In this document: in pieces, positions 44,417-52,566 of the stretch
Layout: each line of letters starts with the position of its first letter
How positions within the stretch are numbered: position 1 is the first letter of the stretch
Source of the DNA: Sulfidibacterium sp964549335
GTDB lineage: Bacteria; Bacteroidota; Bacteroidia; Bacteroidales; F082
Assembly: GCA_964549335.1 (NCBI GenBank)
Contig: CAZJUQ010000005.1
Location: 76,830 to 140,829 of the forward strand
DNA length: 64,000 nucleotides
Direction: 5' to 3'
Made by a program: the position numbers and the translations under genes
The notes under the pieces: generated by a model
Told to the model about the DNA's origin: nothing
The model's input: only the letters and a program-made list of their open reading frames with translations
Databases searched by the model: none

Positions 44417-45364
44417 TTATTTATTACTTTTTTCAATCCCTTTCTCTTTACCGGATGCCATAAGCTCCAATACCGTTATCGATGCTATTCCCAACAAGAT
44501 AACAAAAATAGCCAGCCATGTGTGCAAACCCGGGTCGGGAGGCAAAACACTTTTATACGATGCCACAACTTTTTCTCCGTGTTTCATAATAAACTCGCCG
44601 GCGCCGTTTTTCAAATAAACCGTCTCTTTCCATGGCCATAAAACATTTAAACTTCCCAGAATAAAACCGGTAAGAACAGCAAGCGTTTGATTTTTGAAAT
44701 GTTTAAACACCCACGAAAGAACATGAGAAAAAGCCACCAGACCCACAACTGCACCTATGGCAACAGGCAGAAGGATTTTTATATCGATATTATTAATGGC
44801 ATCTATTGCAACAAGCTGGTAATTACCCATTAATATCAAAACAAACGAACCCGACAACCCCGGTAAAATCATACTGCATATGGCAACAACACCACACAAA
44901 ATAAGATACCAAAAATTATCGTTTTGCGTTGCCGGATTTATAAAAGATATTATCACGGCAAATGCTGTTCCCGCCAACAAAGATACTATAACATTCAATT
45001 TCCACTTTTCAATGGTTTTACCCACAAAATATACCGATGCCAAAACAAGACCGAAAAAATACGCCCATATATATACGGGATAATTTTTAAACAAAAAGTC
45101 AAATATTTTGGCAAGCAAAACAATTGCCAGGACAATACCCAAAAACAACGACAAAAGAAAATAGAGATCGGTTTTTGCGGCAAAATCTTTCCATTTTCCC
45201 GACAACAATAATTTAACGGCCGTAATGTCGAATGATTTTATGGCGTTTATTATTCTTTCGAAAATTCCCGTTATCAAAGCTATGGTACCTCCCGACACGC
45301 CGGGGATAATATTGGCTATTCCCACAGCCACTCCTTTTAGCAGATATATCAGATATTCTTTCAT
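44417..45364 (-). CDS. DUF368 membrane protein, probable undecaprenyl-phosphate translocase
   Basis: This 315-residue integral membrane protein has about eight to ten hydrophobic helices and the DUF368 signature GVAVGIANIIPGVSGGTIALITGIFE near the N-terminus, with a second related GLSGSFVLILMGNY half-way. DUF368 proteins have recently been identified as undecaprenyl-phosphate translocases that return the lipid carrier to the cytoplasm. That function is inferred by family. The start is ATG at 45364, since the preceding TTG is weak. It ends upstream of aroE and begins 14 bases after the aldehyde dehydrogenase, so the two may share a transcript. Confidence 0.82.
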   Translation of the reverse strand: MKEYLIYLLKGVAVGIANIIPGVSGGTIALITGIFERIINAIKSFDITAVKLLLSGKWKDFAAKTDLYFLLSLFLGIVLAIVLLAKIFDFLFKNYPVYIWAYFFGLVLASVYFVGKTIEKWKLNVIVSLLAGTAFAVIISFINPATQNDNFWYLILCGVVAICSMILPGLSGSFVLILMGNYQLVAIDAINNIDIKILLPVAIGAVVGLVAFSHVLSWVFKHFKNQTLAVLTGFILGSLNVLWPWKETVYLKNGAGEFIMKHGEKVVASYKSVLPPDPGLHTWLAIFVILLGIASITVLELMASGKEKGIEKSNK

Positions 45365-45377
45365 CAAGCAGTTATTA

Positions 45378-46751
45378 TTAACGCATTATAAATTTAATAA
45401 TCTTGTATTTCCAACTTTGGAAAGGGGCATATCTTACGGGCACATCCGGCCATACCGCACGTTTTACCACCGATTTGACATTCGAAAACAGTTCAAACGA
45501 ATATTTACCGTGGTACTTACCAGTTCCGCTGTTTCCAATACCGCCGAAAGGCAATTTCGGCGACACGATATGAACAAGGGTGTCGTTAATGGAAACCCCT
45601 CCCGATGAAATCTCTTTCAAAATTCTGTTTTGTAACCGTTTGTTATCGGTAAAAAGGTACAATGCCAAAGGTTTCGGACGGCTGTTTATCTTTTCAATTA
45701 TTTCGCCGTAATCATCAAAAGTAATAACGGGAAACAACGGCCCGAAAATCTCCTGCCCCATAACCGGCATATCAAAGGTAACGTTATTCAAAACAGTGGG
45801 CGAAAACCACCGTTCTTCAATATTGTATTTGCCGCCGTAATATATTTCGGCACCTTCCGTAAGCGTCTTCAAACGTTCGACGTTTGCCTTAGTAATTATC
45901 CTTGGATAATCTTTGTTGTTAAGCGTGTCGGGACCATACATCTTTTCCACGGCGTCTTTCAACAAATCGAGAAAGAGCTTTTTTACCGATTTGTGAACCA
46001 AAAAATAATCGGGAGCTATACATGTTTGCCCCGCATTTATCAACTTACCCCATGCAATACGGCGGGCGGCTAATTTCAAATTGGCATTTTCATCTACAAT
46101 GCAAGGACTTTTGCCTCCCAATTCCAATGTCACGGGTGTCATATTTTTTGCCGCATGTTGCATAACTATTTTTCCCACCCTCGGGCTACCCGTAAAAAAC
46201 ACATGGTCGAAAGGCAACTTTAACAGTTCCTGCGAAACATCAACGCCCCCCGTAAAAAGTTTAACGGTAGCAGGGTCAAATGTGGTGTTTATAATTTTTT
46301 CGAGAAGTGCTGAGGTGTTGGCCGAAATTTCCGAAGGTTTCAACACAACCCTGTCGCCTGCCGAGAGTGCTCCTATCAACGGGGCAATCATCAGATGAAA
46401 GGGATAATTCCAGGGTGAGATGATAAGCACTTTTCCTTTCGGTTCGTATGTGTAGAAACTTTTGGCCGGAAAATTTACAACGGGTGTGGAAACCCTGTGG
46501 GGTCTCATCCATTTACGCAAATGTTTCAGATGAAAATTCAACTCTTCGAGGACAAAACCTATCTCGGTGGCATATGCTTCGAATCTCGATTTGTGTAAAT
46601 CTTTGTAAAGTGCTTCGTAAATTTCCTCTTCGTAATAAAGAATTGCTGTACGCAATTTTTTCAAATTGTCGATGCGGGCGGCATAATCAGGCTGGCCGTT
46701 TTTTACGGCTTTTTCTTGCAATAAAAACAAATCCCTGATTTTTTCCCTCAT
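45378..46751 (-). CDS. Aldehyde dehydrogenase (class 3-like)
   Basis: This 457-residue NAD(P)-dependent enzyme oxidises aldehydes to acids. The active-site Cys lies in NAGQTCIAPDYFL and the general-base Glu in LELGGKSPCIV. FFTGSPRVG is the cofactor loop, and the SPWNYPFHLMIAP segment and the final hydrophobic tail (SWKYKIIKFIMR) resemble the class 3 and fatty-aldehyde dehydrogenases. It is the neighbour of phosphosulfolactate synthase and DUF368 on the same strand. A role in lipid aldehyde metabolism is plausible but unproven. Confidence 0.92.
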   Translation of the reverse strand: MREKIRDLFLLQEKAVKNGQPDYAARIDNLKKLRTAILYYEEEIYEALYKDLHKSRFEAYATEIGFVLEELNFHLKHLRKWMRPHRVSTPVVNFPAKSFYTYEPKGKVLIISPWNYPFHLMIAPLIGALSAGDRVVLKPSEISANTSALLEKIINTTFDPATVKLFTGGVDVSQELLKLPFDHVFFTGSPRVGKIVMQHAAKNMTPVTLELGGKSPCIVDENANLKLAARRIAWGKLINAGQTCIAPDYFLVHKSVKKLFLDLLKDAVEKMYGPDTLNNKDYPRIITKANVERLKTLTEGAEIYYGGKYNIEERWFSPTVLNNVTFDMPVMGQEIFGPLFPVITFDDYGEIIEKINSRPKPLALYLFTDNKRLQNRILKEISSGGVSINDTLVHIVSPKLPFGGIGNSGTGKYHGKYSFELFSNVKSVVKRAVWPDVPVRYAPFQSWKYKIIKFIMR

Positions 46752-46779
46752 TTTTCACCCCTTGTCCGTTATTAAATAG

Positions 46780-47559
46780 CTAAACAAGCTCCTGTTTCAA
46801 ATCGTCAGGAAGAAAATGCATAAAGGTATCGCCACGCAGACCCAACCGCAATGTTTCGAGGGGTATAACTTCGGCAGGAGCGATATTTCCGAGATTTACG
46901 TTAGCGCCGAAATGTTTAATAAACCAAGCCTGCTGCGATTTTTGGGGAGCCTCCCACAAAATACTGTCGAGAGGAATAACCTTGGAAATATCGTTAATAA
47001 GTTCGAAGTTGGCTTTTCCGTGGGTATCGTAAATACCTACCGTACCGCTTTCGCGTGCTTCGGCAATTACTTTAAACGAGCCGGCTTCCAGTTCGGCTTT
47101 CATTTGATTTACCCATTGCGAATTGGGAATTTCCAGACCTGCAATTTTCGAACCCACCTCCGAAACCACGGTAAAATCTTTTGACAAAAGAGAGATATAA
47201 TTACACTTTTCGTAATGCGGCAACGACATTGAGCCGTCGGAAATTTCAACGGCATCAAACCCCATATCGTCAACAAAAGAGCGAAAAGAGTCGAACTGTC
47301 CCCTGATAAGAAAAGCCTCGAAAAGGGTTCCGCCCGGATAGACCTTTATATTGTTCGACTTGTAAAGTTTTATCTTTTCTTTCACATTCGGATTTACATA
47401 GGAGGTTCCGAAACCAAGTTTAACAAAGTCAATCAAACCGGCTGCCATCTCCATCAAATCCGCCGCTTGATTCATTCCCATGCCTTTGTCCATTACCATT
47501 GTAATACCCGTATTGCGCTTTTTTGCAGTACGTTCAGGAATATATTTCAAATTTTTCAT
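46780..47559 (-). CDS. comA: Phosphosulfolactate synthase (ComA family)
   Basis: This 259-residue TIM-barrel enzyme adds sulfite to phosphoenolpyruvate to make phosphosulfolactate, the first step of coenzyme M synthesis in methanogens. Family landmarks include GITMVMDKGMG at 18-28, DFVKLGFGTSYV, YPGGTLFEAF, DAVEISDGSM, LEAGSFKVIAEARESG and the final GDTFMHFLP. In bacteria it is found without the rest of the pathway, and its product may feed sulfonates such as sulfolactate or sulfonolipids. No comB, comC or sulfonolipid gene is recognised beside it. It lies 28 bases upstream of the aldehyde dehydrogenase gene on the same strand. Confidence 0.88.
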   Translation of the reverse strand: MKNLKYIPERTAKKRNTGITMVMDKGMGMNQAADLMEMAAGLIDFVKLGFGTSYVNPNVKEKIKLYKSNNIKVYPGGTLFEAFLIRGQFDSFRSFVDDMGFDAVEISDGSMSLPHYEKCNYISLLSKDFTVVSEVGSKIAGLEIPNSQWVNQMKAELEAGSFKVIAEARESGTVGIYDTHGKANFELINDISKVIPLDSILWEAPQKSQQAWFIKHFGANVNLGNIAPAEVIPLETLRLGLRGDTFMHFLPDDLKQELV

Positions 47560-47622
47560 CTGTATATCTGTTTATCATCCGGTGTTATGTTTTTCCGGAC
47601 GAATATGTTTTCGTAACCAATA

Positions 47623-49056
47623 TTAATTACTTTTATCGGTTGTACCCGATATGTCGGCGGTTTTGTAAATTTCAAGCAATTCCAAATATCTGTTATCAAT
47701 TAAAAATTCCGGTATATACTCTTCAAGTTCCCACCGGCTGTTATAATCCGTTTTCAATCCCTCTTCTATGTAAAAAAAGGCTTCTTCCACTTTTCCCGCA
47801 TTGAAAAGATATCCTCCGAGCCTGAAAAATATCACTGCCACACCCGGATTGTGCGAAATGCTCTCTTTGAGTATCTCCACCGCCTTTTCAAAATCGCCTT
47901 GAATGGCAAAAGCCAACGAATAGTTCATCCAGGCGGGCACCATGGTTTTCTCCTTTTCTATTACCATTTTCAAATACTTTACCGACCCGGAATAATTTCC
48001 CGAACTCAAAAGCGAAATACCGAGTTCGTAAGCTATGTCGGTATTTCCGGGCGAAAGCGAAAGGGCTTTTTCATAATACTTTACAGCGGCGAGCGGCGAT
48101 TCTATTCTGGCAAAAATCCTTCCCACTCCAAACCATGCATCATAAAAATTGGAGTCAAGGTCAAGAGCGTTATTGTAATAGGACAGGGCTTCAGTGTTTT
48201 CGCCGATATTTTCGTAACATTCGGCAATATAGCTGTAGGTAACGGCGTCGGGTTCCTCGTATTCGAAAGTCTGCTTATAATATTTTATGGCTTTACGGAA
48301 ATGGTTTAATTGTGAATAGGCATTTCCTATGTTAAAATATGCCGACGGCATTTTTTCGTCAATGGCAAGGGCAAATTCGTAGCTTTCAATGGCTTTTTCG
48401 TAAAGTTCCAAATTACTGTAAAACAATCCCAAATTAAACCATGCGTATTTATTGTAAGGATGATTATCCAAAAATTTATCGAAAAATGTTATTGCCTCTT
48501 CATTCAGTTCCGTAATTTCGAAAAAGAATGAAACCTCTTGCATTATGTCTTCCGAGTCGGGTTTTAGCGAAAGTGCGGCTTCCAAATGTTTCAGAGCATT
48601 TTTATAATCGTCAAGATTTTCGTATTCCATAGCAATACTCGTATGAATTTCGGCCGGGTGTTCGGTAAATTCGAGAATACGCTTGTAAATTTGTATCGAT
48701 TTTTCGTAATGGTCTAACATGCTGTATATTTCAGCCTTTCCCAACATGTACTCCTCTTCACCGAAATCGTCAATACTTTCCAAAACGGTTAATGCTTCGT
48801 CGAGCTTATTTTGCATAGCGAGAAGGTGGGATTTTCGCAATAAAAGAGCAGTGCTTGAAAAATGAACCTGTTCGGCATACTTCAATGCTTCCCAAGCTTT
48901 ATCAATAAAAAAATCGTCGGAATAATAATCTATAAGGAGGCTCCATTCGTCAACGTCAAAAAAAAACGGCTCGCCTGTTTGCAAAGCATTTTCGTATTTT
49001 TCAAGCAATTCGTTCAATTCCTCGTCGTCTTCCCAATTCATATTGTCTCCCATCAT
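47623..49056 (-). CDS. Tetratricopeptide-repeat protein
   Basis: This 477-residue soluble protein has about ten TPR units of 34 residues. Clear repeats have the Trp/Leu-Gly-Tyr-Ala-Phe-Ala-Pro pattern, such as AWFNLGLFYSNLELYEKAIESYEFALAIDEKMP and AYFNIGNAYSQLNHFRKAIKYY. The N-terminus is acidic (MNWEDDEELNELLEKYE). Such repeats bind partner proteins. The partner is not apparent from the neighbours. The start may be ATG at 49056 or 49053 and makes little difference. A TATATTTG box at 49077-49084 stands directly upstream. Confidence 0.88.
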   Translation of the reverse strand: MMGDNMNWEDDEELNELLEKYENALQTGEPFFFDVDEWSLLIDYYSDDFFIDKAWEALKYAEQVHFSSTALLLRKSHLLAMQNKLDEALTVLESIDDFGEEEYMLGKAEIYSMLDHYEKSIQIYKRILEFTEHPAEIHTSIAMEYENLDDYKNALKHLEAALSLKPDSEDIMQEVSFFFEITELNEEAITFFDKFLDNHPYNKYAWFNLGLFYSNLELYEKAIESYEFALAIDEKMPSAYFNIGNAYSQLNHFRKAIKYYKQTFEYEEPDAVTYSYIAECYENIGENTEALSYYNNALDLDSNFYDAWFGVGRIFARIESPLAAVKYYEKALSLSPGNTDIAYELGISLLSSGNYSGSVKYLKMVIEKEKTMVPAWMNYSLAFAIQGDFEKAVEILKESISHNPGVAVIFFRLGGYLFNAGKVEEAFFYIEEGLKTDYNSRWELEEYIPEFLIDNRYLELLEIYKTADISGTTDKSN

Positions 49057-49076
49057 ATGCTACTCTATCGTTTAGG

Positions 49077-49084
49077 CAAATATA
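49077..49084 (-). promoter_or_regulatory. Probable -7 box of the TPR gene
   Basis: On the minus strand this reads TATATTTG, an exact TAnnTTTG, 20 bases before the ATG at 49056. The spacing and position suit a promoter with a short leader. Confidence 0.45.
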
Positions 49085-49202
49085 AAAATATTTTTTACTG
49101 AAAACATTTTTGCAAAAGAACAACAAAATTGTATCGGAACGGAAAAAGTATCGAATAAAAGTGCAAAATTCGCCATACCGCCGCCATTTTCGGCACATGC
49201 AA

Positions 49203-49219
49203 AAAAGCGGGGTGCTTTT
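49203..49219 (-). terminator. Weak intrinsic terminator after the AIM24-like gene
   Basis: On the minus strand AAAAGC, an ACCCC loop and GCTTTT are followed by TT. It lies just after the stop at 49230 and before the TPR gene promoter. The short AT-rich stem makes it weak. Confidence 0.4.
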
Positions 49220-49229
49220 GCCCAGAAAA

Positions 49230-50030
49230 TTAAAATCTGTTATCTCCGTCGAGCAAGTCGCCCAAACCGCCGAGTATGCTGCCTTCGCCTCTGCGTTTAC
49301 CTCCCTGCGAAGGTGCCGAAGCCACTATTCTGTCGGCAAGTCTGCTGAAAGGTAACGATTGTACCCACACGGTGCCGGGACCTTGCATTCTGGCATAAAA
49401 TACTCCCTCGCCGCCGAACAGTGTGTTTTTTATTCCTCCTACAAATTGAATATCATAATCAACACCGGAAGAAAAAGCCACAAGGCTGCCTGTGTCAACA
49501 AAAAACACCTCTCCCGGCGAAAGTTGCCGTTTAAACAGTGTCCCTCCGGCATGGACAAAAGCCATACCGTCGCCTTCGAGTTTTTGCAGTATAAAGCCTT
49601 CGCCGCCGAAAAATCCGGCACCGAGCTTTTTGGTAAATTCCATACCTATGGAAACTCCTTTGGCCGCACACAAAAAGGCATCTTTTTGACATATAAGTTT
49701 TCCGTCGTGTTCAGTCAAATCGACCGGTATAATTTTTCCGGGAAAGGGCGCCGAAAAAGAGACATGTTTTTTACCCAAACCGTTATTTGTAAAAGCGGTC
49801 ATAAAGAGGCTTTCGCCGGTAAGAACACGTTTTCCGGCAGAAAACAGTTTGCCGAGGAGTCCGCTGTCGCGGTTGCTGCCGTCGCCGAAAATGGTATTCA
49901 TAACTATTCCGTCGTCCATCATCATCATGGCACCCGGCTCGGCAAGTACCGTCTCTTGCGGGTCGAGTTCAATCTCAACAAATTGCATATCGTCGCCGTA
50001 AATCTTATAATCTATCTCGTGTGCATTCAT
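49230..50030 (-). CDS. AIM24 / TIGR00266 family protein
   Basis: This 266-residue protein is in the AIM24 family. It begins IDYKIYGDDMQFVEIELDPQETVLAEPGAMMMMDDGI and has glycine-rich beta repeats such as AFTNNGLGKKHVSFSAPFPGKIIPVDL and LGAGFFGGEGFILQKLEGDGMAFVHAGGTL. The C-terminus has a basic Gly-rich tail. In yeast the homologue supports mitochondrial inner-membrane organisation; the bacterial function is unknown. No signal peptide is seen. It is a single gene, ended by a weak hairpin. Confidence 0.85.
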   Translation of the reverse strand: MNAHEIDYKIYGDDMQFVEIELDPQETVLAEPGAMMMMDDGIVMNTIFGDGSNRDSGLLGKLFSAGKRVLTGESLFMTAFTNNGLGKKHVSFSAPFPGKIIPVDLTEHDGKLICQKDAFLCAAKGVSIGMEFTKKLGAGFFGGEGFILQKLEGDGMAFVHAGGTLFKRQLSPGEVFFVDTGSLVAFSSGVDYDIQFVGGIKNTLFGGEGVFYARMQGPGTVWVQSLPFSRLADRIVASAPSQGGKRRGEGSILGGLGDLLDGDNRF

Positions 50031-50077
50031 AATAAAATCTTTTTTTGTTATACATGTTTAAATTTTTTGCCGGCTCT

Positions 50078-50407
50078 TTACATATTGCCGTATTCGCTGA
50101 CAAATTCCGTCAATGCTTTTTCTATGTTTTTCTCCTTTGTTTTAACAATCTTTATTCCTCCTTCGTCAAGATCATGTTTCAGGTGCTTACCAACGTTATT
50201 TAACAAAATGTAACGGCAATCGGAAATCTTTTCGACCAAATCGGCATGAGTATGCTCAACGGTCTCGTCGTGCTCCTCGTGATGGTTCTCGCGCAAATCA
50301 ACATTTTCGTATTCTTTGCCGTTTATTTCAAAAATCATAAAATAGGGCGATTGTCCCGTTCTTGCAAAAATCGTCTCTTTATCCAGGGTAGGAATTGCTA
50401 CTTTCAT
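50078..50407 (-). CDS. NifX-like dinitrogenase iron-molybdenum cofactor-type protein, His-rich
   Basis: This 109-residue RNase H-like fold protein has the family opening MKVAIPTLDKETIFARTGQSPYFMIFEI. A histidine-rich loop (ENHHEEHDETVEHTHADLV) lies in the middle where many relatives have fewer His residues. The family includes NifX, NafY, NifB C-domain and MTH1175-like proteins that bind iron or metal clusters. No nitrogenase gene is near, so a metal-sensing or carrier role is possible. The ATG at 50407 is chosen because a -7 box at 50427-50434 would otherwise fall inside the gene. Confidence 0.83.
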   Translation of the reverse strand: MKVAIPTLDKETIFARTGQSPYFMIFEINGKEYENVDLRENHHEEHDETVEHTHADLVEKISDCRYILLNNVGKHLKHDLDEGGIKIVKTKEKNIEKALTEFVSEYGNM

Positions 50408-50426
50408 ATGTAATATTTTTTTCAGG

Positions 50427-50459
50427 CAAAAATAGGATAAATTTTTTCCATTAGCTTTG
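50427..50459. promoter_or_regulatory. Divergent -7 boxes for the NifX-like and PAP2 genes
   Basis: The minus-strand box TATTTTTG at 50427-50434 precedes the NifX-like ATG (50407) by 20 bases. The plus-strand TAGCTTTG at 50452-50459 precedes the PAP2 ATG (50481) by 21 bases. The pair fixes both start codons. Confidence 0.55.
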
Positions 50460-50480
50460 TGCCGCAATATTTTAAAGCTT

Positions 50481-51362
50481 ATGACAAAAAACAAAACCGC
50501 ATCAGCATCCAGATTGTTTTTACTAACCGATTATGCCACAATAATATACTTCATAATAACAGGATTGGCAATACTGCTTTTTTACGGCAAAGTGGAAAAT
50601 CCTTTATCGCATCTCGGGATACGGTTGACAGTCATATCAGTGCTTATTTCTTTGGCTTTAATCGACAAAAAGAGAAAGGGAATACTCTTTTTCGTCAGGT
50701 TATTCATCCCTGTTGTTTTGCTTTCGTACACATACGGCGACACCGCTGCTTTAAACGGGATTTTTTTTCCGGCACCTTTGGACAGCTATTTTATTAAAGC
50801 CGACAAATTGATTTTCGGTTTCGAACCTGCACTCCGGTTTTCACAAAAATTTAACGCCAAATGGTTTGGCGAAATTATGAATGCCGGTTATTTCTCATAC
50901 TACTTTATGCTGCTTGCCGTAACGCTTTCATATTTTTTTGTTTTAAGAGAAAAAGCCGAAGAATCGATTTTTATAATAATAACATCATTTTATATCTATT
51001 ATGTAATATTTATAGCCGTGCCTGTTGTGGGACCTCAATTTTTTTACAAGCCTCCCGAAAGCACCCCTCTGCATTCGGGATTATTTTCAGGACTTGTGCA
51101 ATGGGTTCAAAAAAACTGGGAACATCCCACCGGCGCATTTCCAAGTTCGCATGTGGGTATGGCAATAATTTACCTTATTATGACATACAAGGATTTAAAA
51201 AAACTTTTTTTTGTATTACTCCCGTTTACAATAATAATTCTTTTTGCAACGGTTTACGTAAAGGCACATTATGCGGTAGATGTGTTTGCCGGTATTTTAA
51301 CGGCACCGTTTATTTATTATATTTCAAAAAATATTTATCAGAGCAAATTTTTTAAATATTGA
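50481..51362 (+). CDS. PAP2-superfamily membrane phosphatase/transferase
   Basis: This 293-residue polytopic membrane protein has about six to eight helices. PAP2 motifs occur in the second half: GAFPSSHVGMAIIYL as the PSxH motif and YVKAHYAVDVFAG as the His-x3-Asp motif. The family includes lipid phosphate phosphatases, undecaprenyl-diphosphate phosphatases and inositol phosphorylceramide-type transferases; the substrate is not clear. Start ATG at 50481 is favoured over a GTG 24 bases upstream because the -7 box lies between. It is a single gene before the FabH-like gene. Confidence 0.83.
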   Translation: MTKNKTASASRLFLLTDYATIIYFIITGLAILLFYGKVENPLSHLGIRLTVISVLISLALIDKKRKGILFFVRLFIPVVLLSYTYGDTAALNGIFFPAPLDSYFIKADKLIFGFEPALRFSQKFNAKWFGEIMNAGYFSYYFMLLAVTLSYFFVLREKAEESIFIIITSFYIYYVIFIAVPVVGPQFFYKPPESTPLHSGLFSGLVQWVQKNWEHPTGAFPSSHVGMAIIYLIMTYKDLKKLFFVLLPFTIIILFATVYVKAHYAVDVFAGILTAPFIYYISKNIYQSKFFKY

Positions 51363-51443
51363 ATATCAATAAAAAAACCCGCCATAAAACTATTTTTAAG
51401 GAAAAACAGGCAATATAAAAAAGCATTAAAAAAATAAAACCAT

Positions 51444-51451
51444 TACTTTTG
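51444..51451 (+). promoter_or_regulatory. Probable -7 box of the FabH-like gene
   Basis: TACTTTTG matches TAnnTTTG exactly, 18 to 27 bases before the two possible ATG codons. A -33 TTG is not evident. Confidence 0.5.
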
Positions 51452-51477
51452 CCGCCGTTAAAACAAAAATGATTTTT

Positions 51478-52566
51478 ATGTCAAAGCAAATTTATTCGGT
51501 AATAAAAGGGACGGGAAAATTCATACCCGAAAGGACAATACCGAACACATATTTTTTAAATCACGAATTTTATAATGAGAAGGGGGAGAAACTTCCCGCC
51601 GGTAATGAAGAGATAATTGAAAAATTCCGCGAAATAACCAATATTTCAGAGCGCAAGTATGTTAACGACGATGAGGTAAATTCAGGAATTGCAGCCATAG
51701 CCGCCAAGCGCGCCATTGAAGATGCAGGCATCGACAAGGAGAGTCTCGACTATATAATTTTCGCCCACAATTTCGGCGATGTACGTCACGGGAGTTCAGT
51801 ATCGGATACTGTTCCAAGTCTTGCCGCCCGTGTAAAACACATACTCGGCATTAAAAACCCCGAAACGGTTGCTTACGATATGCTTTTCGGATGCCCGGGC
51901 TGGGTAGAAAGCATGATACAGGCCAACTATTATATTAAATCGGGCGATGCCAAACGTGCCCTGATAATTGGTGCCGACACTCTTTCGAGAATATCGGACC
52001 CCTATGACCGCGACAGTATGATTTACAGTGACGGTGCAGGAGCCACAATTCTCGAAGCTGTGGAAAGCGATAAACCGGTAGGTATTATTTCGCATACAAC
52101 ACACTCCGACACCTTAAACGAGGCTTTCTATTTGTGGATGGGAAAATCGTACAAAAAAGGATACAAGGAAGATCAATATTTTTTGAAAATGCTCGGCAGA
52201 AAACTATATAATTACGCATTGATAAATGTACCGCAAGTGGTGAAAAAAAGTCTGGACAAAGCAAATCTTACTCTTACCGACATTAAAAAAATCCTCATAC
52301 ATCAAGCCAACGAAAAAATGGATGAAGCTATCGTTAAAAGGCTTTTCAAATTATACGGCTTTAACGATTTCGACCGCAGCATAATGCCCATGACAATATC
52401 GTGGTTGGGAAACAGTTCGGTGGCAACGGTTCCCACACTTCTCGACATGATGCTCAAACACGAAATAAAGAATCAAAAATTCTTTAAGGGCGACCATTTG
52501 GTATTTTGTTCGGTTGGCGCCGGCGTAAATATCAACTCCATAGTTTATAAATGCATCAACGGATAG
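51478..52566 (+). CDS. 3-oxoacyl-ACP synthase III family protein (FabH-like)
   Basis: This 362-residue thiolase-fold condensing enzyme has the KASIII triad: Cys in DMLFGCPGW (residue 139), His in ILIHQANEKM and Asn in WLGNSSVATVPTLLD. An N-terminal extension around NHEFYNEKGEKLPAGNEEI distinguishes it from standard FabH. It may start or extend a special fatty chain rather than normal fatty acid synthesis. ATG at 51478 is chosen; an ATG three codons earlier is possible. Its last 11 bases overlap the end of the opposing AddA-like gene. Confidence 0.87.
   Translation: MSKQIYSVIKGTGKFIPERTIPNTYFLNHEFYNEKGEKLPAGNEEIIEKFREITNISERKYVNDDEVNSGIAAIAAKRAIEDAGIDKESLDYIIFAHNFGDVRHGSSVSDTVPSLAARVKHILGIKNPETVAYDMLFGCPGWVESMIQANYYIKSGDAKRALIIGADTLSRISDPYDRDSMIYSDGAGATILEAVESDKPVGIISHTTHSDTLNEAFYLWMGKSYKKGYKEDQYFLKMLGRKLYNYALINVPQVVKKSLDKANLTLTDIKKILIHQANEKMDEAIVKRLFKLYGFNDFDRSIMPMTISWLGNSSVATVPTLLDMMLKHEIKNQKFFKGDHLVFCSVGAGVNINSIVYKCING

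Noticed and set aside
50408..50494. Longer start of the NifX-like protein overlapping the PAP2 region
   Set aside because: The -7 box lies inside and the extension is not like the family; the ATG at 50407 is better.
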